Assembly: GCF_003570985.1 (NCBI RefSeq)
Contig: NZ_QXIW01000002.1
Coordinates: forward strand, 47,125-101,965
DNA: 54,841 bases
Origin: Candidatus Cryosericum hinesii
Lineage (GTDB): Bacteria; Caldisericota; Caldisericia; Cryosericales; Cryosericaceae
Direction: 5' to 3'
Positions 1 through 7,778 of this stretch are shown here, piece after piece (position 1 is the first letter of the stretch; each line of letters starts with the position of its first letter). Under the pieces are notes generated by a model. The model saw only the letters and a list, made by a program, of their open reading frames with translations. It was not told where the DNA came from and made no database searches. A program made the position numbers and the translations under genes.

Positions 1-102
1 GAAGCTCCCGCCGTTGAGAACGTAGAGACCGCGGCGGCCGAACCCATGTCGACCGAAGAGGCTGTCCAGCACGAAGAGACAGAAGGGCCTGCAGAGGCCT
101 AA
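1..102 (+). CDS. C-terminal tail of an unidentified protein (5' end outside window)
   Basis: An open frame enters from the left edge in frame 1 and ends at TAA 100-102. The 33 visible residues are rich in Glu and Ala with a few Pro and Thr, which looks like a disordered acidic tail. Such tails occur on several ribosomal and translation proteins, but nothing here identifies the family. It lies upstream of the fab operon and is followed by a strong terminator at 164-218, so it probably ends a separate transcription unit. No function is assigned. Confidence 0.6.
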   Translation, partial: EAPAVENVETAAAEPMSTEEAVQHEETEGPAEA

Positions 103-163
103 CTGGCGACTCTGGCCTTTTGGTGTGCTTTTCCAGAAGAATACTTCCAGATAGGTTCAGATT

Positions 164-218
164 GACGGGGTTGCAGTGCCACACGGAGATGTGTGGCAAC
201 TGCGACCCCGTCTTTTTT
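164..218 (+). terminator. Rho-independent terminator before fabD
   Basis: A 21-bp stem (arms about 164-184 and 191-212, with one bulged A and one G-T pair) encloses a 6-nt loop and is followed by six T at 213-218. This is a textbook intrinsic terminator for the gene ending at 102. The rest of 103-327 shows no gene and no promoter I can recognise, although fabD should start its own transcript there. Confidence 0.9.
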
Positions 219-327
219 ACCGTGGGTGGCATTGACGAATGCTGGGTTCTGGCTTCCTCGCGGTTCCCTGGTGCAAGAAGTACTGTGGTGGTCGTGCAAT
301 GAGCGCTGACAACAGGAGGAGGCAGTC

Positions 328-1227
328 ATGATAGCATTTCTGTTTCCCGGGCAGGGTTCACAATACGTGGGAATGGCCGGTAAAGTAGTCGACCCGATTC
401 TGACTCGCAGGCTGTTTGGGCAGGCAAGTGACGTGCTCGGTCTTGACCTATGGAACCTTGTCGAGGCAGGTGATGAGGCGGCGCTGACTCGCACCGAGAA
501 CACCCAGCCTGCCCTCTTTGTGACCGAGATGGCATGGGTCGAGACACTTGCGAGCAGGGGTATGGGCTGCGATGTTGCCGCCGGGCACAGCCTGGGGGAG
601 TTCAGCGCGCTGTGTTGTGCTGGCGTCTTCACGTTTGAGGATGGTATTCGACTCGTGCGACAACGTGGAGAGATCATGGCAAAGGCTGTATCTGGATCGC
701 CGGGTACGATGGCTGCTATCGTAGGATTGGACGACAACGATCTGCAGCGTGTTCTTGTTGAAGGGCGTCGGGCCGGAATCGTGGAAGCTGCCAACTACAA
801 CGCGTCCGACCAGACGGTGGTGTCCGGCGAGATGGCTGCTGTGGATCGCGTCATTGGGGCCGTGAAGGAGATCGGCAGAGGACGCGCGATCAAGCTTCGG
901 GTGGGCGCCCCATTTCATTCATCCATCATGGCTGGCGGTGCTGCCGAGTTTGCGACGGTCGTGCATGATATCCCGTTTTCCCGGCCTCGTTTTCCTGTCG
1001 TGAACAATGTGGCGGCAGTACCGGAAGATAATCCCGAGACAATCAAGGAGTGCCTTGTCGCGCAGTTCAAGAGCCCGGTGCAGTGGGTGCGTACGATGGA
1101 GACACTTCAGAGAATGGGAGCGAGTGAGTACCTGGAGGTCGGACCGAAGGGTGTGCTGACGGCACTTGGTCGGAAGGCGATTCCTGAAGGAAACGTCAGA
1201 GCCGTGGAGGAGGAGACATGGCAATGA
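328..1227 (+). CDS. fabD: Malonyl-CoA:ACP transacylase FabD
   Basis: Transfers the malonyl group from CoA to acyl carrier protein, supplying the extender unit for type II fatty acid synthesis in the cytoplasm. The 299-residue length is normal. Visible motifs are the N-terminal FPGQGSQ, the nucleophile elbow GHSLGE with Ser88, an Arg-rich segment near 111-113 and the catalytic His197 in APFHSS. ATG at 328 follows an AGGAGG-type ribosome site at about 314-320. The gene starts the cluster fabD-fabG-acpP-fabF, and its last 10 bases overlap fabG, which suggests translational coupling. Confidence 0.96.
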   Translation: MIAFLFPGQGSQYVGMAGKVVDPILTRRLFGQASDVLGLDLWNLVEAGDEAALTRTENTQPALFVTEMAWVETLASRGMGCDVAAGHSLGEFSALCCAGVFTFEDGIRLVRQRGEIMAKAVSGSPGTMAAIVGLDDNDLQRVLVEGRRAGIVEAANYNASDQTVVSGEMAAVDRVIGAVKEIGRGRAIKLRVGAPFHSSIMAGGAAEFATVVHDIPFSRPRFPVVNNVAAVPEDNPETIKECLVAQFKSPVQWVRTMETLQRMGASEYLEVGPKGVLTALGRKAIPEGNVRAVEEETWQ

Positions 1228-1967
1228 CGCTGGAAGGAAAGACAGCCCTGGTTACGGGTGGATCCCGAGGCATCGGTAGAGGCATTGCTCTCGAGCTGGC
1301 CATGCAGGGAGCCAATATCGTTATCGATTTTCATCAAAACCGCGTGGCGGCAGAAGAAGTTGTCACAGCCATCACTGCGATGGGTCGGGTCTGTGAAGCA
1401 GTGCAGGCGGATGTTGGGGACGTCGCTCAGGCTGACGATCTGGTTGCACGGAGTATCATGCTGACAGGTTCGCTGGACATCCTGGTCAGCAACGCGGGTA
1501 TCACCCGAGACGCCTTGCTGGTCCGGATGACGGATGAGAAGTGGAACGACGTGCTGCGAACGAATCTCACCGGCACGTTCAATGTAACGCGGGCAGCTGC
1601 CCGCCATATGATGCGTCAGAAATCCGGACGCATTGTCCTGATCTCGTCGGTAGTCGGACTGGGAGGGAACGCCGGGCAGGCCAACTACGCGGCGAGCAAG
1701 GCAGGTGTTATCGCTCTTGCGAAGACGGCGGCGAAGGAACTGGGGTCACGCGGGGTCACCGTCAATGTCGTTGCGCCCGGATTTGTGGAGACAGACATGA
1801 CGAGCTCGCTTGACAATGAGGTCGTATCCTCGTATCTTGCTAATATTCCACTTAGGCGGGCCGGAACGCCAAGCGACGTTGCCAAAGCTGTGGTGTTCCT
1901 TGCAAGTGAAGACGCTTCGTACATTACCGGCCAAGTGCTTGCGATTGACGGGGGATTGTCTCTCTGA
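1218..1967 (+). CDS. fabG: 3-oxoacyl-[ACP] reductase FabG
   Basis: NADPH-dependent reduction of beta-ketoacyl-ACP, the first reductive step of each elongation cycle. It is a classical short-chain dehydrogenase of 249 residues: cofactor motif TGGSRGIG at residues 13-20, NAG at 92-94, and the catalytic set Asn116, Ser143/144, Tyr157 and Lys161 (YAASK). The start overlaps the fabD stop and sits just after GAGGAGGAG; the ATG at 1224 is a possible alternative. The placement between fabD and acpP separates it from the unrelated SDR at 19532-20293. Confidence 0.96.
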   Translation: MAMTLEGKTALVTGGSRGIGRGIALELAMQGANIVIDFHQNRVAAEEVVTAITAMGRVCEAVQADVGDVAQADDLVARSIMLTGSLDILVSNAGITRDALLVRMTDEKWNDVLRTNLTGTFNVTRAAARHMMRQKSGRIVLISSVVGLGGNAGQANYAASKAGVIALAKTAAKELGSRGVTVNVVAPGFVETDMTSSLDNEVVSSYLANIPLRRAGTPSDVAKAVVFLASEDASYITGQVLAIDGGLSL

Positions 1968-2001
1968 AGTGCTTGGATATTCTTCTTTCAGGAGGAATCT
2001 T

Positions 2002-2244
2002 ATGACCAAGGAAGAAATCCGCTCGAAGGTAGTAGATATTGCCAAGGAAAAACTGGGTGTCGAAGAGTCTCGCATTACTGATGAGGCTCAATACGTCAAG
2101 GATCTTGGCGCCGACTCTCTGGCATTGGTCGACATTACGATGGCACTGGAAGACGCTTTTGGAACATCAATTCCCGACGAGGACATCGAGAAGATTGCGT
2201 CTGTGGGGCAGACAGTAGACTACGTAATGTCCCACATTGCCTGA
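2002..2244 (+). CDS. acpP: Acyl carrier protein
   Basis: An 80-residue acidic four-helix carrier that holds growing acyl chains on a 4'-phosphopantetheine arm. The attachment site is Ser39 in the GADSL motif. ATG 2002 is preceded by AGGAGG at 1990-1995, which decides the start against longer in-frame readings. It lies 34 bp after fabG and 22 bp before fabF, so it is part of the same operon. PlsY, encoded at 25463-26092, draws on acyl groups built on this carrier. Confidence 0.96.
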   Translation: MTKEEIRSKVVDIAKEKLGVEESRITDEAQYVKDLGADSLALVDITMALEDAFGTSIPDEDIEKIASVGQTVDYVMSHIA

Positions 2245-2266
2245 CGCTGCAGGAGACAGAATTTCC

Positions 2267-3511
2267 ATGGAGCGGACCCGTGTCGTCATAACGGGGCTTG
2301 GCATTGTGTCGCCGATCGGAAACAATGTCCCTGCGTTTGAGGCGGGACTCGCGGCTGGCATGTCAGGTGTGGGACCGATCACCCGGTTCGATGCAAGCGC
2401 CCTCAGCTGTCGTATCGCAGCCGAAGTAAAGGACTTCAACCCGGAGGACTACTTCGAGAAGCGTGACGTTGCACGTACCGACCGTGTACAGCAACTGGCG
2501 CTTGCGGCTGCGCAAGAGGCCCTGGTGGACTCACGGCTGGATCTGGAGGCTGAGGACAGGGAACGAATCGCCGTCTACGTCACGAGCGGTATAGGTGGTC
2601 TCGCGTCCTTTGAAAGTGAAGTGTTGCAGGTTGCCGTCAAGGGGCCTTCGCGCCTTTCCCCATTTCTCATTCCAAAGATGCTTGTGGACTCCATCCCGGG
2701 AACCATAGCTCAGCGGTTCAAGCTCTATGGAGGGACTAGTTCAGTCGTCAGCGCCTGCGCGAGTGGTACCCAGATGCTGGGGGATGCTCTTGAGGCTATT
2801 CGGCGAGGCGACGCAGACGTTATCGTGACAGGGGCGTCCGATGCTGCGGTGACAATGACCGGTATCGGAGCTTTTGCCAACATGCGCGCACTTTCTACGC
2901 GGAATGATGATCCAGGACATGCTTCCCGGCCTTTCGACAAGGAACGCGATGGATTCGTCATGGGCGAAGGCGCAGGAATCCTGATTCTGGAGCGGCTTGA
3001 CCATGCGCTTGCCAGGGAGGCGCATATCTATGGCGAGATCCTGTCTCAGGCAGTAACATCAGATGCGTACCATATGACGTCGCCTGATCCTGAGGCGAAA
3101 CAGATCGTGCGGGCCATGCGTACCGCCATCGAGCGCGCAGGGCTTTCTCCACTCGATATCGACTACGTCAATGCACACGGAACATCGACTCCGGCGAACG
3201 ACCGGACCGAGTCATTTGCCTTGCAGACGCTTTTTGGAAGTCGAGCTCACCTTGTTCCTGTGAGTTCCACAAAATCCATGACCGGCCACCTGCTGGGTGC
3301 TGCCGGCGCTATAGAGACCATAGCTTGCATGTTGACCATCAAGAACAGACTGATCTATCCCACCATCAACTATGTCACGTTCGACCCCGAGTGTCCGCTG
3401 GACTACGTTCCGAACATTGCACGTTCATCCGACGTTCAGCATATTCTCAAGAGTTCGTTCGGATTTGGAGGTCACAACGTCTCCATTGTTCTGGGACGGT
3501 ACGCAGGATAG
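2267..3511 (+). CDS. fabF: 3-oxoacyl-[ACP] synthase II FabF
   Basis: Elongating condensing enzyme (KAS II) that joins malonyl-ACP to acyl-ACP. The 414-residue protein has the Cys-His-His triad: Cys164 in SACASGTQ, His304 in NAHGTST and His341 in GHLLGAAG, with the KSMTG lysine just before the last. I prefer ATG 2267 (GGAG at 2252-2255) over an in-frame TTG at 2237, which would overlap acpP and add ten residues not expected in the family. No fabH, fabZ or fabI lies in the window, so those functions must be encoded elsewhere. Confidence 0.96.
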   Translation: MERTRVVITGLGIVSPIGNNVPAFEAGLAAGMSGVGPITRFDASALSCRIAAEVKDFNPEDYFEKRDVARTDRVQQLALAAAQEALVDSRLDLEAEDRERIAVYVTSGIGGLASFESEVLQVAVKGPSRLSPFLIPKMLVDSIPGTIAQRFKLYGGTSSVVSACASGTQMLGDALEAIRRGDADVIVTGASDAAVTMTGIGAFANMRALSTRNDDPGHASRPFDKERDGFVMGEGAGILILERLDHALAREAHIYGEILSQAVTSDAYHMTSPDPEAKQIVRAMRTAIERAGLSPLDIDYVNAHGTSTPANDRTESFALQTLFGSRAHLVPVSSTKSMTGHLLGAAGAIETIACMLTIKNRLIYPTINYVTFDPECPLDYVPNIARSSDVQHILKSSFGFGGHNVSIVLGRYAG

Positions 3512-3525
3512 CGTATCCGCTGTCT

Positions 3526-3576
3526 GGCAACCAGAAGGCCCCGTCAGCGACATGTTGACGGGGCCTTCTGGTTGCC
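3526..3576. terminator. Perfect 21-bp inverted repeat between convergent fabF and ferredoxin genes
   Basis: Arms 3526-3546 and 3556-3576 are perfect reverse complements of 21 bp around a 9-nt loop. The repeat sits between the fabF stop (3511) and the ferredoxin stop (3592, minus strand), where a bidirectional terminator is expected. Unlike the other terminators in this window, neither flank has a T-run, so termination may rely on the very stable hairpin alone or on Rho. Confidence 0.7.
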
Positions 3577-3591
3577 TTATGGGGCAGCAGA

Positions 3592-3783
3592 CTATTCTTC
3601 GACGGTAATTGAGGCGACGGGGCAGGACTCGGCGGCTTCCTTGCAGCAACCGGCAGCGCCACAATCGGCACCTGGGATGACCTCGGCCTTGCCGAGCTCA
3701 TCATTGAGTCTGAATACAGTATCGCACAGGGCGACGCAAGCGCCACACCCGATGCAAGTCTCCTGATCGATTGAAACCTTCAT
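3592..3783 (-). CDS. Single [4Fe-4S] cluster ferredoxin
   Basis: A 63-residue soluble electron carrier. Cys10, Cys13 and Cys16 (CxxCxxC) plus Cys54 in an SCP motif are the expected cluster ligands; Cys20 with Cys46 or Cys47 could form the disulfide that replaces the lost second cluster, as in Thermotoga-type ferredoxins. It is the obvious partner for the 2-oxoacid oxidoreductase at 9661-12245. The start is supported by AGGAGG a few bases upstream, and its own promoter lies at 3816-3843. Confidence 0.93.
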   Translation of the reverse strand: MKVSIDQETCIGCGACVALCDTVFRLNDELGKAEVIPGADCGAAGCCKEAAESCPVASITVEE

Positions 3784-3815
3784 GATTCCTCCTTTGGCAT
3801 AGATGCTGTGTTTCT

Positions 3816-3843
3816 ATTTTACTGGTTAACAGCCGGGTGTCAA
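3816..3843 (-). promoter_or_regulatory. Sigma-70-type promoter of the ferredoxin gene
   Basis: On the minus strand TTGACA (3838-3843), a 16-bp spacer and TAAAAT (3816-3821) stand 32 bp before the ferredoxin start. It separates ferredoxin transcription from proS, whose stop is at 3854. Confidence 0.75.
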
Positions 3844-3853
3844 TTTGCCTGCG

Positions 3854-5569
3854 CTACTCTGTCGTTCGCACCAGATCGACAATGAATGCGATTGCCTCTA
3901 AGGCAGAGACGGCTTTCTTGTCTGTCTTGTTGCTGCGGAGAGTGACCTCGAAATTGCCAGTCTTGAGGAAGGAATTGCCGACGACAACCTGGATCGGGAA
4001 ACCCATAAGGTCAGCATCGTTGAACTTGACACCTGCCGACTCGCTTCGGTCATCAAGAATGACGTCAATCCCGGCCTTCTCGAGTCCTTCGTAAAGTTCC
4101 AGCGCAGCATGCCAGACTGCATCGTCGCCCTTGTTGAGGGGAACGACAACGACCTGGAAGGGGGCGACGGACATGGGCCAGACAATCCCCTTGTCGTCGT
4201 GATGCTGCTCGATGATGGCTGCCAGTGTGCGCCCGATGCCAATGCCGTAGCATCCCATAAAATAAGGCTTCTCGCTGCCATCCTCATCGACATAGTTGGC
4301 ATGAAGAGGAATTGAGTACTTCGTACCGAGCTTGAACGTGTGACCGACCTCAATACCTGTAGCCGTATGCAGCGGATGGCCGCACACGGGGCAAAGGTCC
4401 CCCGCCCGGACAGTCCTTATGTCTGCCACGACAGTCGAGTCAAAGTCCCGTCCAAAGAACGCATTCCTGATGTGGAACCCATCTTTGCCGGCTCCGACGG
4501 TATAGGCGACGTCCCGACGAACCATCTCATCAACAACGATAGGTACTGCCGTCTGCATTGGTCCGACTGAACCAGGGTGAACGCCGAGGATGTTCAGCAC
4601 TTCCTCGTCGGTCGCCAGCCGGCCCTCACGGGCTTGCACGGCTTTCCGGAGCTTGACCTCGTTGATATCGTCGTCTCCTCGAACCACGAGGAGCCAGGGT
4701 TTGTCGTCAGCGACATAGAGAATGGATTTGAGAACGGTGCCTGGATCGACGGCAAAGAAGCGGGTGACCTCTTCGATGGAGTGGATGCCAGGTGTGGCTA
4801 TGCTTTCCGGGGCGGGTGGAGTACCCGTAGCACTGTCAGAGCTTGTTGCTGGATGCGCTTTCGAGAGTTCGAGGTTGGCAGCATAGCCGCAGTTGTCGCA
4901 TGCGGCGTAGGAACACTCTCCGTTGTCTGCCTGAACCGTGAACTCGTGGGACGACGAACCACCGATAGCGCCAGAATCTGCTTGGATAGGGCGGAACGTG
5001 AGGCCCACACGGTGGAAAATGTTATTGTACGCCTCAAACATGAGGGCATAGTTCGGCTCGATGGAGGCCTCGTCGCGATCGAAGCTGTAGGCGTCCATCA
5101 TCGTGAACTCACGGCTGCGAATCAGCCCATACCTGGGGCGAATCTCATCCCGATACTTGTTGGTGATGTGGTACAGGTTGAACGGCAATTCTTTGTATGA
5201 ATGGCGCTCACTGCCGACAACAGATGTGACCAGTTCCTCATGTGTTGGCCCCAGGCAGAACGAACGGCCCTTCCTGTCAGTCAGTTTGAACATTTCGTCG
5301 CCGTACAGATCCCAACGGCCAGTCGCCTGCCAGGGTTCAGCGGGCATCAACAAGGGCATCAGGATTTCCTGGGCGCCATGGCTGTCCATCTCCTGGCGCA
5401 CAATTTCCTCTATACGCTGCTTGACGCGCAGGCCAAGATTGAGATAGGTGTAGATACCGGACGCCGATTTGCGAAGCAGGCCGGCGCGAAGCATGAGTTG
5501 GCCGCTTATGGTATCGGCGTCCTGGGGAACTTCACGCAGACGTGGTGCAAAGACTTTGCTCAGATACAA
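3854..5569 (-). CDS. proS: Prolyl-tRNA synthetase (bacterial type with editing domain)
   Basis: Charges tRNA-Pro with proline. The 571 residues carry the class II core (motif 2 around RPRYGLIRSREFTMMDAYSF, motif 3 around GIGIGRTLAA), the bacterial insertion/editing domain between roughly residues 220 and 390 (around TRFFAVDPGTVLKS) that clears Ala-tRNA-Pro, and a C-terminal anticodon-binding domain. The start is TTG at 5569, set by an AGGAGG site immediately upstream (5575-5580 on the plus strand). Two tRNA-Pro genes, its substrates, lie at 30205-30367. Confidence 0.96.
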   Translation of the reverse strand: MYLSKVFAPRLREVPQDADTISGQLMLRAGLLRKSASGIYTYLNLGLRVKQRIEEIVRQEMDSHGAQEILMPLLMPAEPWQATGRWDLYGDEMFKLTDRKGRSFCLGPTHEELVTSVVGSERHSYKELPFNLYHITNKYRDEIRPRYGLIRSREFTMMDAYSFDRDEASIEPNYALMFEAYNNIFHRVGLTFRPIQADSGAIGGSSSHEFTVQADNGECSYAACDNCGYAANLELSKAHPATSSDSATGTPPAPESIATPGIHSIEEVTRFFAVDPGTVLKSILYVADDKPWLLVVRGDDDINEVKLRKAVQAREGRLATDEEVLNILGVHPGSVGPMQTAVPIVVDEMVRRDVAYTVGAGKDGFHIRNAFFGRDFDSTVVADIRTVRAGDLCPVCGHPLHTATGIEVGHTFKLGTKYSIPLHANYVDEDGSEKPYFMGCYGIGIGRTLAAIIEQHHDDKGIVWPMSVAPFQVVVVPLNKGDDAVWHAALELYEGLEKAGIDVILDDRSESAGVKFNDADLMGFPIQVVVGNSFLKTGNFEVTLRSNKTDKKAVSALEAIAFIVDLVRTTE

Positions 5570-5602
5570 GGTTTCCTCCTGATGTCACAGACAAGCATAT
5601 AC

Positions 5603-5629
5603 ATTATAGATGCAGGGTTGGTTTTGCAA
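5603..5629 (-). promoter_or_regulatory. Promoter of proS sharing its -35 box with the divergent kinase promoter
   Basis: Minus-strand TATAAT at 5603-5608 lies 15 bp from TTGCAA at 5624-5629. The hexamer TTGCAA is its own reverse complement and also serves as the -35 box of the plus-strand promoter at 5624-5651. Confidence 0.55.
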
Positions 5630-5651
5630 GGGAGTCGATTGCTGCTAATAT
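5624..5651 (+). promoter_or_regulatory. Promoter of the deoxynucleoside kinase gene
   Basis: TTGCAA (5624-5629), a 16-bp spacer and TAATAT (5646-5651) lie about 60 bp before the kinase start. The -35 hexamer is palindromic and shared with the divergent proS promoter. Confidence 0.6.
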
Positions 5652-5711
5652 GAACAACTACAAGGATCAGAAGGGGCAGATCCTGGATGTTGACGGGAGC
5701 AGGGGGAAATC

Positions 5712-6293
5712 ATGTACTTGGTCATTGCAGGAAACATCGGTGCAGGGAAGACGTCGCTCGCTCAGATGATCTCACGTGAGCTTGGTTTTTCCGTCTACTT
5801 TGAAGCGTTCGGCGACAACCCATTCCTGCCCAGCTATTACCAGGACATGCGTCGCTGGGCATTTGCGACACAGATCAGCTTCCTGGCTCTCCGGTATGAG
5901 CAGATTCTGAACCACGTTCTAATGAGCGATGTCCCCGCAATCCTTGACCGTTCCATCTATGAGGATCGCGAGATCTTCGCCAAGGCACTTGTGCGCGATG
6001 GACTCCTGTCGCCAGACGAGTGGAATACCTATGACAAGCTCTATCAGCTCATGGTACGCCGGCTTCCCAATCCCAACCTGCTCGTGTATCTTCGCCGGGA
6101 CGTCCCGACACTCCTTGCCAATATCCGCAAACGCAATCGCAGCATTGAGAACATCAGCGGAGACTACCTGGAGGGTCTGAACAAGCAGTACGAGGAGTTC
6201 TACGGGAACTGGCATTATCCCAAGGTCGTGTTCGAGGAGGACATCTTTGATCATGCCACTGACGTACTGCAGCTTATCAAGAGTGCCATCTAG
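5712..6293 (+). CDS. Deoxyadenosine/deoxyguanosine kinase family protein
   Basis: Phosphorylates deoxynucleosides for salvage. The 193-residue protein begins with the P-loop GNIGAGKTS (residues 7-15), followed by a DNPFL segment that shapes the nucleoside pocket and by DRSIYEDREIF, the DRS motif of the dNK family. Length and motifs fit the bacterial dGK/dAK group; the exact base preference cannot be read from the sequence. ATG 5712 follows AGGGGG. It is monocistronic by position and complements the thymidine kinase at 22893-23501. Confidence 0.88.
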   Translation: MYLVIAGNIGAGKTSLAQMISRELGFSVYFEAFGDNPFLPSYYQDMRRWAFATQISFLALRYEQILNHVLMSDVPAILDRSIYEDREIFAKALVRDGLLSPDEWNTYDKLYQLMVRRLPNPNLLVYLRRDVPTLLANIRKRNRSIENISGDYLEGLNKQYEEFYGNWHYPKVVFEEDIFDHATDVLQLIKSAI

Positions 6294-6322
6294 TGCATAG
6301 TTGTGTTTTTTTTCACAAATAC

Positions 6323-6350
6323 TTGCAATGTTGGTGCATGGGCGTAAAAT
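6323..6350 (+). promoter_or_regulatory. Promoter of the glutamate dehydrogenase gene
   Basis: TTGCAA (6323-6328), a 16-bp spacer and TAAAAT (6345-6350). It implies an mRNA leader of about 75 nt before the ATG at 6433. Confidence 0.7.
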
Positions 6351-6383
6351 ATGAGATGGCGTTTTAAAGCCCCATAACGGGAC

Positions 6384-6407
6384 GGCTCTCCATTCTCCCT
6401 TAGAGCC
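6384..6407 (+). promoter_or_regulatory. Leader hairpin upstream of glutamate dehydrogenase
   Basis: GGCTCT (6384-6389) and AGAGCC (6402-6407) form a perfect 6-bp stem with a 12-nt loop in the mRNA leader. The loop contains CTCC, complementary to part of the GGAGG ribosome site at 6423-6427. I do not recognise a known riboswitch class. Confidence 0.35.
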
Positions 6408-6432
6408 AACACCACACGTCACGGAGGCTATT

Positions 6433-7698
6433 ATGGCAGGCGAGAAGAAAAACTGGTTCCAGGTAGCTCAAGACAGAATTCAGATTGCAGGCACGAAGCT
6501 CGGTCAAAATCCCGAAATCACGGAGATTCTCCGCAACCCACAGAGGACGCTCAGCGTTTCCATTCCTGTTCGCATGGATGATGGCACCACAAAGGTTTTC
6601 CAGGGGTTCCGCTGCCAGCACAACGACGCGGTTGGACCGACCAAGGGTGGCATCCGATTCCATCAGGACGAGACCCTCGATGATGTTAAGGCTCTGGCGA
6701 CCCTCATGACGCTCAAGTGCGCCGTCGTCGGTCTCCCATATGGTGGTGGCAAGGGAGGTATCGTTGTCGATCCCACGAAGTTGTCCATCGGCGAGCTCGA
6801 GAGACTTTCCCGTGGATACATCCGCGCGCTGGGGACGTTTGTCGGCCCCGACCGTGATGTTCCCGCACCCGATGTCAACACGACCGGTCAGATCATGGCA
6901 TGGATGGTCGATGAGTACAGCAAGCTGACTGGCCACAACGCGTTTGCCCTCATGACTGGGAAACCCCTTATCCTTGGCGGGTCTCTTGGCAGGACTGCTG
7001 CGACCGGGCTTGGTGGCGTCTATTGCCTGCGCCTCGCTGCAAAGAAGATGGGGATGAACCTCAAGGGCGCTACTGTCGCCGTTGAGGGTTTTGGCAACGT
7101 TGGCTTCTATGCTGCCAAGATCCTTCGTGAGGAAGATGGCGCAAAGATTGTTGCCATTACGATGGTCAGCGGTGGTGTTTACGACCCCAAGGGTATCAAC
7201 CCCGATGATCTCAAGGCCTACGAGAACAAAAACGGCACTGTGAAGGGTTATAAGGGGCTCGACAACGTGTCCAACGAACAACTGCGCGCGCTGGACGTCG
7301 ACATCTATATACCTGCAGCTCTCCAGAACGCTATTCTCAAGGACAATGCAAAGGACGTCAAGGCAAAGATCGTCGTGGAACTTGCCAATGGTGGCGTCAA
7401 CCCTGATGCAGACGAGATTCTTGAGAAGAATGGTGCTTTTGTCATTCCGGATATTCTGGGCAACGCCGGCGGTGTCACCGTCTCCTACTTTGAATGGGTT
7501 CAGAACAACTACGGTTACTACTGGTCTGAGAAAGAAGTCAATGAGAAGCTTGAACGTGTCATGACCGAGGCATTCGAGCGTGTCCACAATATGTACACCA
7601 AGCACAAGGCAGACAAGGTCACGATGAGGATGGCCGCAGACATGGTCGCAGTCGAGCGTATCGGCGAGGCCGTCAAGGTTCGCGGCTGGGTAGCCTGA
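6433..7698 (+). CDS. gdhA: Glutamate dehydrogenase (Glu/Leu/Phe/Val dehydrogenase family)
   Basis: Interconverts glutamate and 2-oxoglutarate plus ammonia with NAD(P); in an amino-acid fermenter it would mostly run as a deaminase feeding transamination. The 421-residue length is that of the hexameric archaeal/anaerobe type. Lys71 and Lys95 contact substrate and Lys107 in the PYGGGKGG segment is the catalytic lysine; the Rossmann motif GFGNVG lies near residue 220. GGAGG at 6423-6427 supports ATG 6433. It has its own promoter and its own terminator (7717-7745). Coenzyme preference is not clear from the sequence. Confidence 0.94.
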   Translation: MAGEKKNWFQVAQDRIQIAGTKLGQNPEITEILRNPQRTLSVSIPVRMDDGTTKVFQGFRCQHNDAVGPTKGGIRFHQDETLDDVKALATLMTLKCAVVGLPYGGGKGGIVVDPTKLSIGELERLSRGYIRALGTFVGPDRDVPAPDVNTTGQIMAWMVDEYSKLTGHNAFALMTGKPLILGGSLGRTAATGLGGVYCLRLAAKKMGMNLKGATVAVEGFGNVGFYAAKILREEDGAKIVAITMVSGGVYDPKGINPDDLKAYENKNGTVKGYKGLDNVSNEQLRALDVDIYIPAALQNAILKDNAKDVKAKIVVELANGGVNPDADEILEKNGAFVIPDILGNAGGVTVSYFEWVQNNYGYYWSEKEVNEKLERVMTEAFERVHNMYTKHKADKVTMRMAADMVAVERIGEAVKVRGWVA

Positions 7699-7716
7699 TA
7701 GATAGTAGTTCTCTCT

Positions 7717-7745
7717 GGAGGGCGCGTCTAGCGCGCCCTCCTTTT
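7717..7745 (+). terminator. Rho-independent terminator of gdhA
   Basis: A 10-bp all G/C-rich stem (7717-7726 with 7732-7741), a 5-nt loop and four T. Confidence 0.85.
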
Positions 7746-7778
7746 CGTGCTGGTCTGTCTAGCATATTGGAGGCCGCC

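Noticed and set aside
99-794. 231-codon minus-strand frame over the terminator and fabD start
   Set aside because: It crosses a clear terminator and the fabD coding region and is low-complexity Ser/Pro/Arg; no start signal.
6301-6318. TTGTG-T8-CACAA as a terminator of the deoxynucleoside kinase gene
   Set aside because: The stem is only 5 bp, with the T-run in the loop instead of after the stem, so it is not a plausible intrinsic terminator.
6400-7605. Long open frame (about 400 codons) antisense to glutamate dehydrogenase
   Set aside because: It mirrors the codon pattern of gdhA on the other strand, has no ribosome site or family motifs, and the sense gene is certain.
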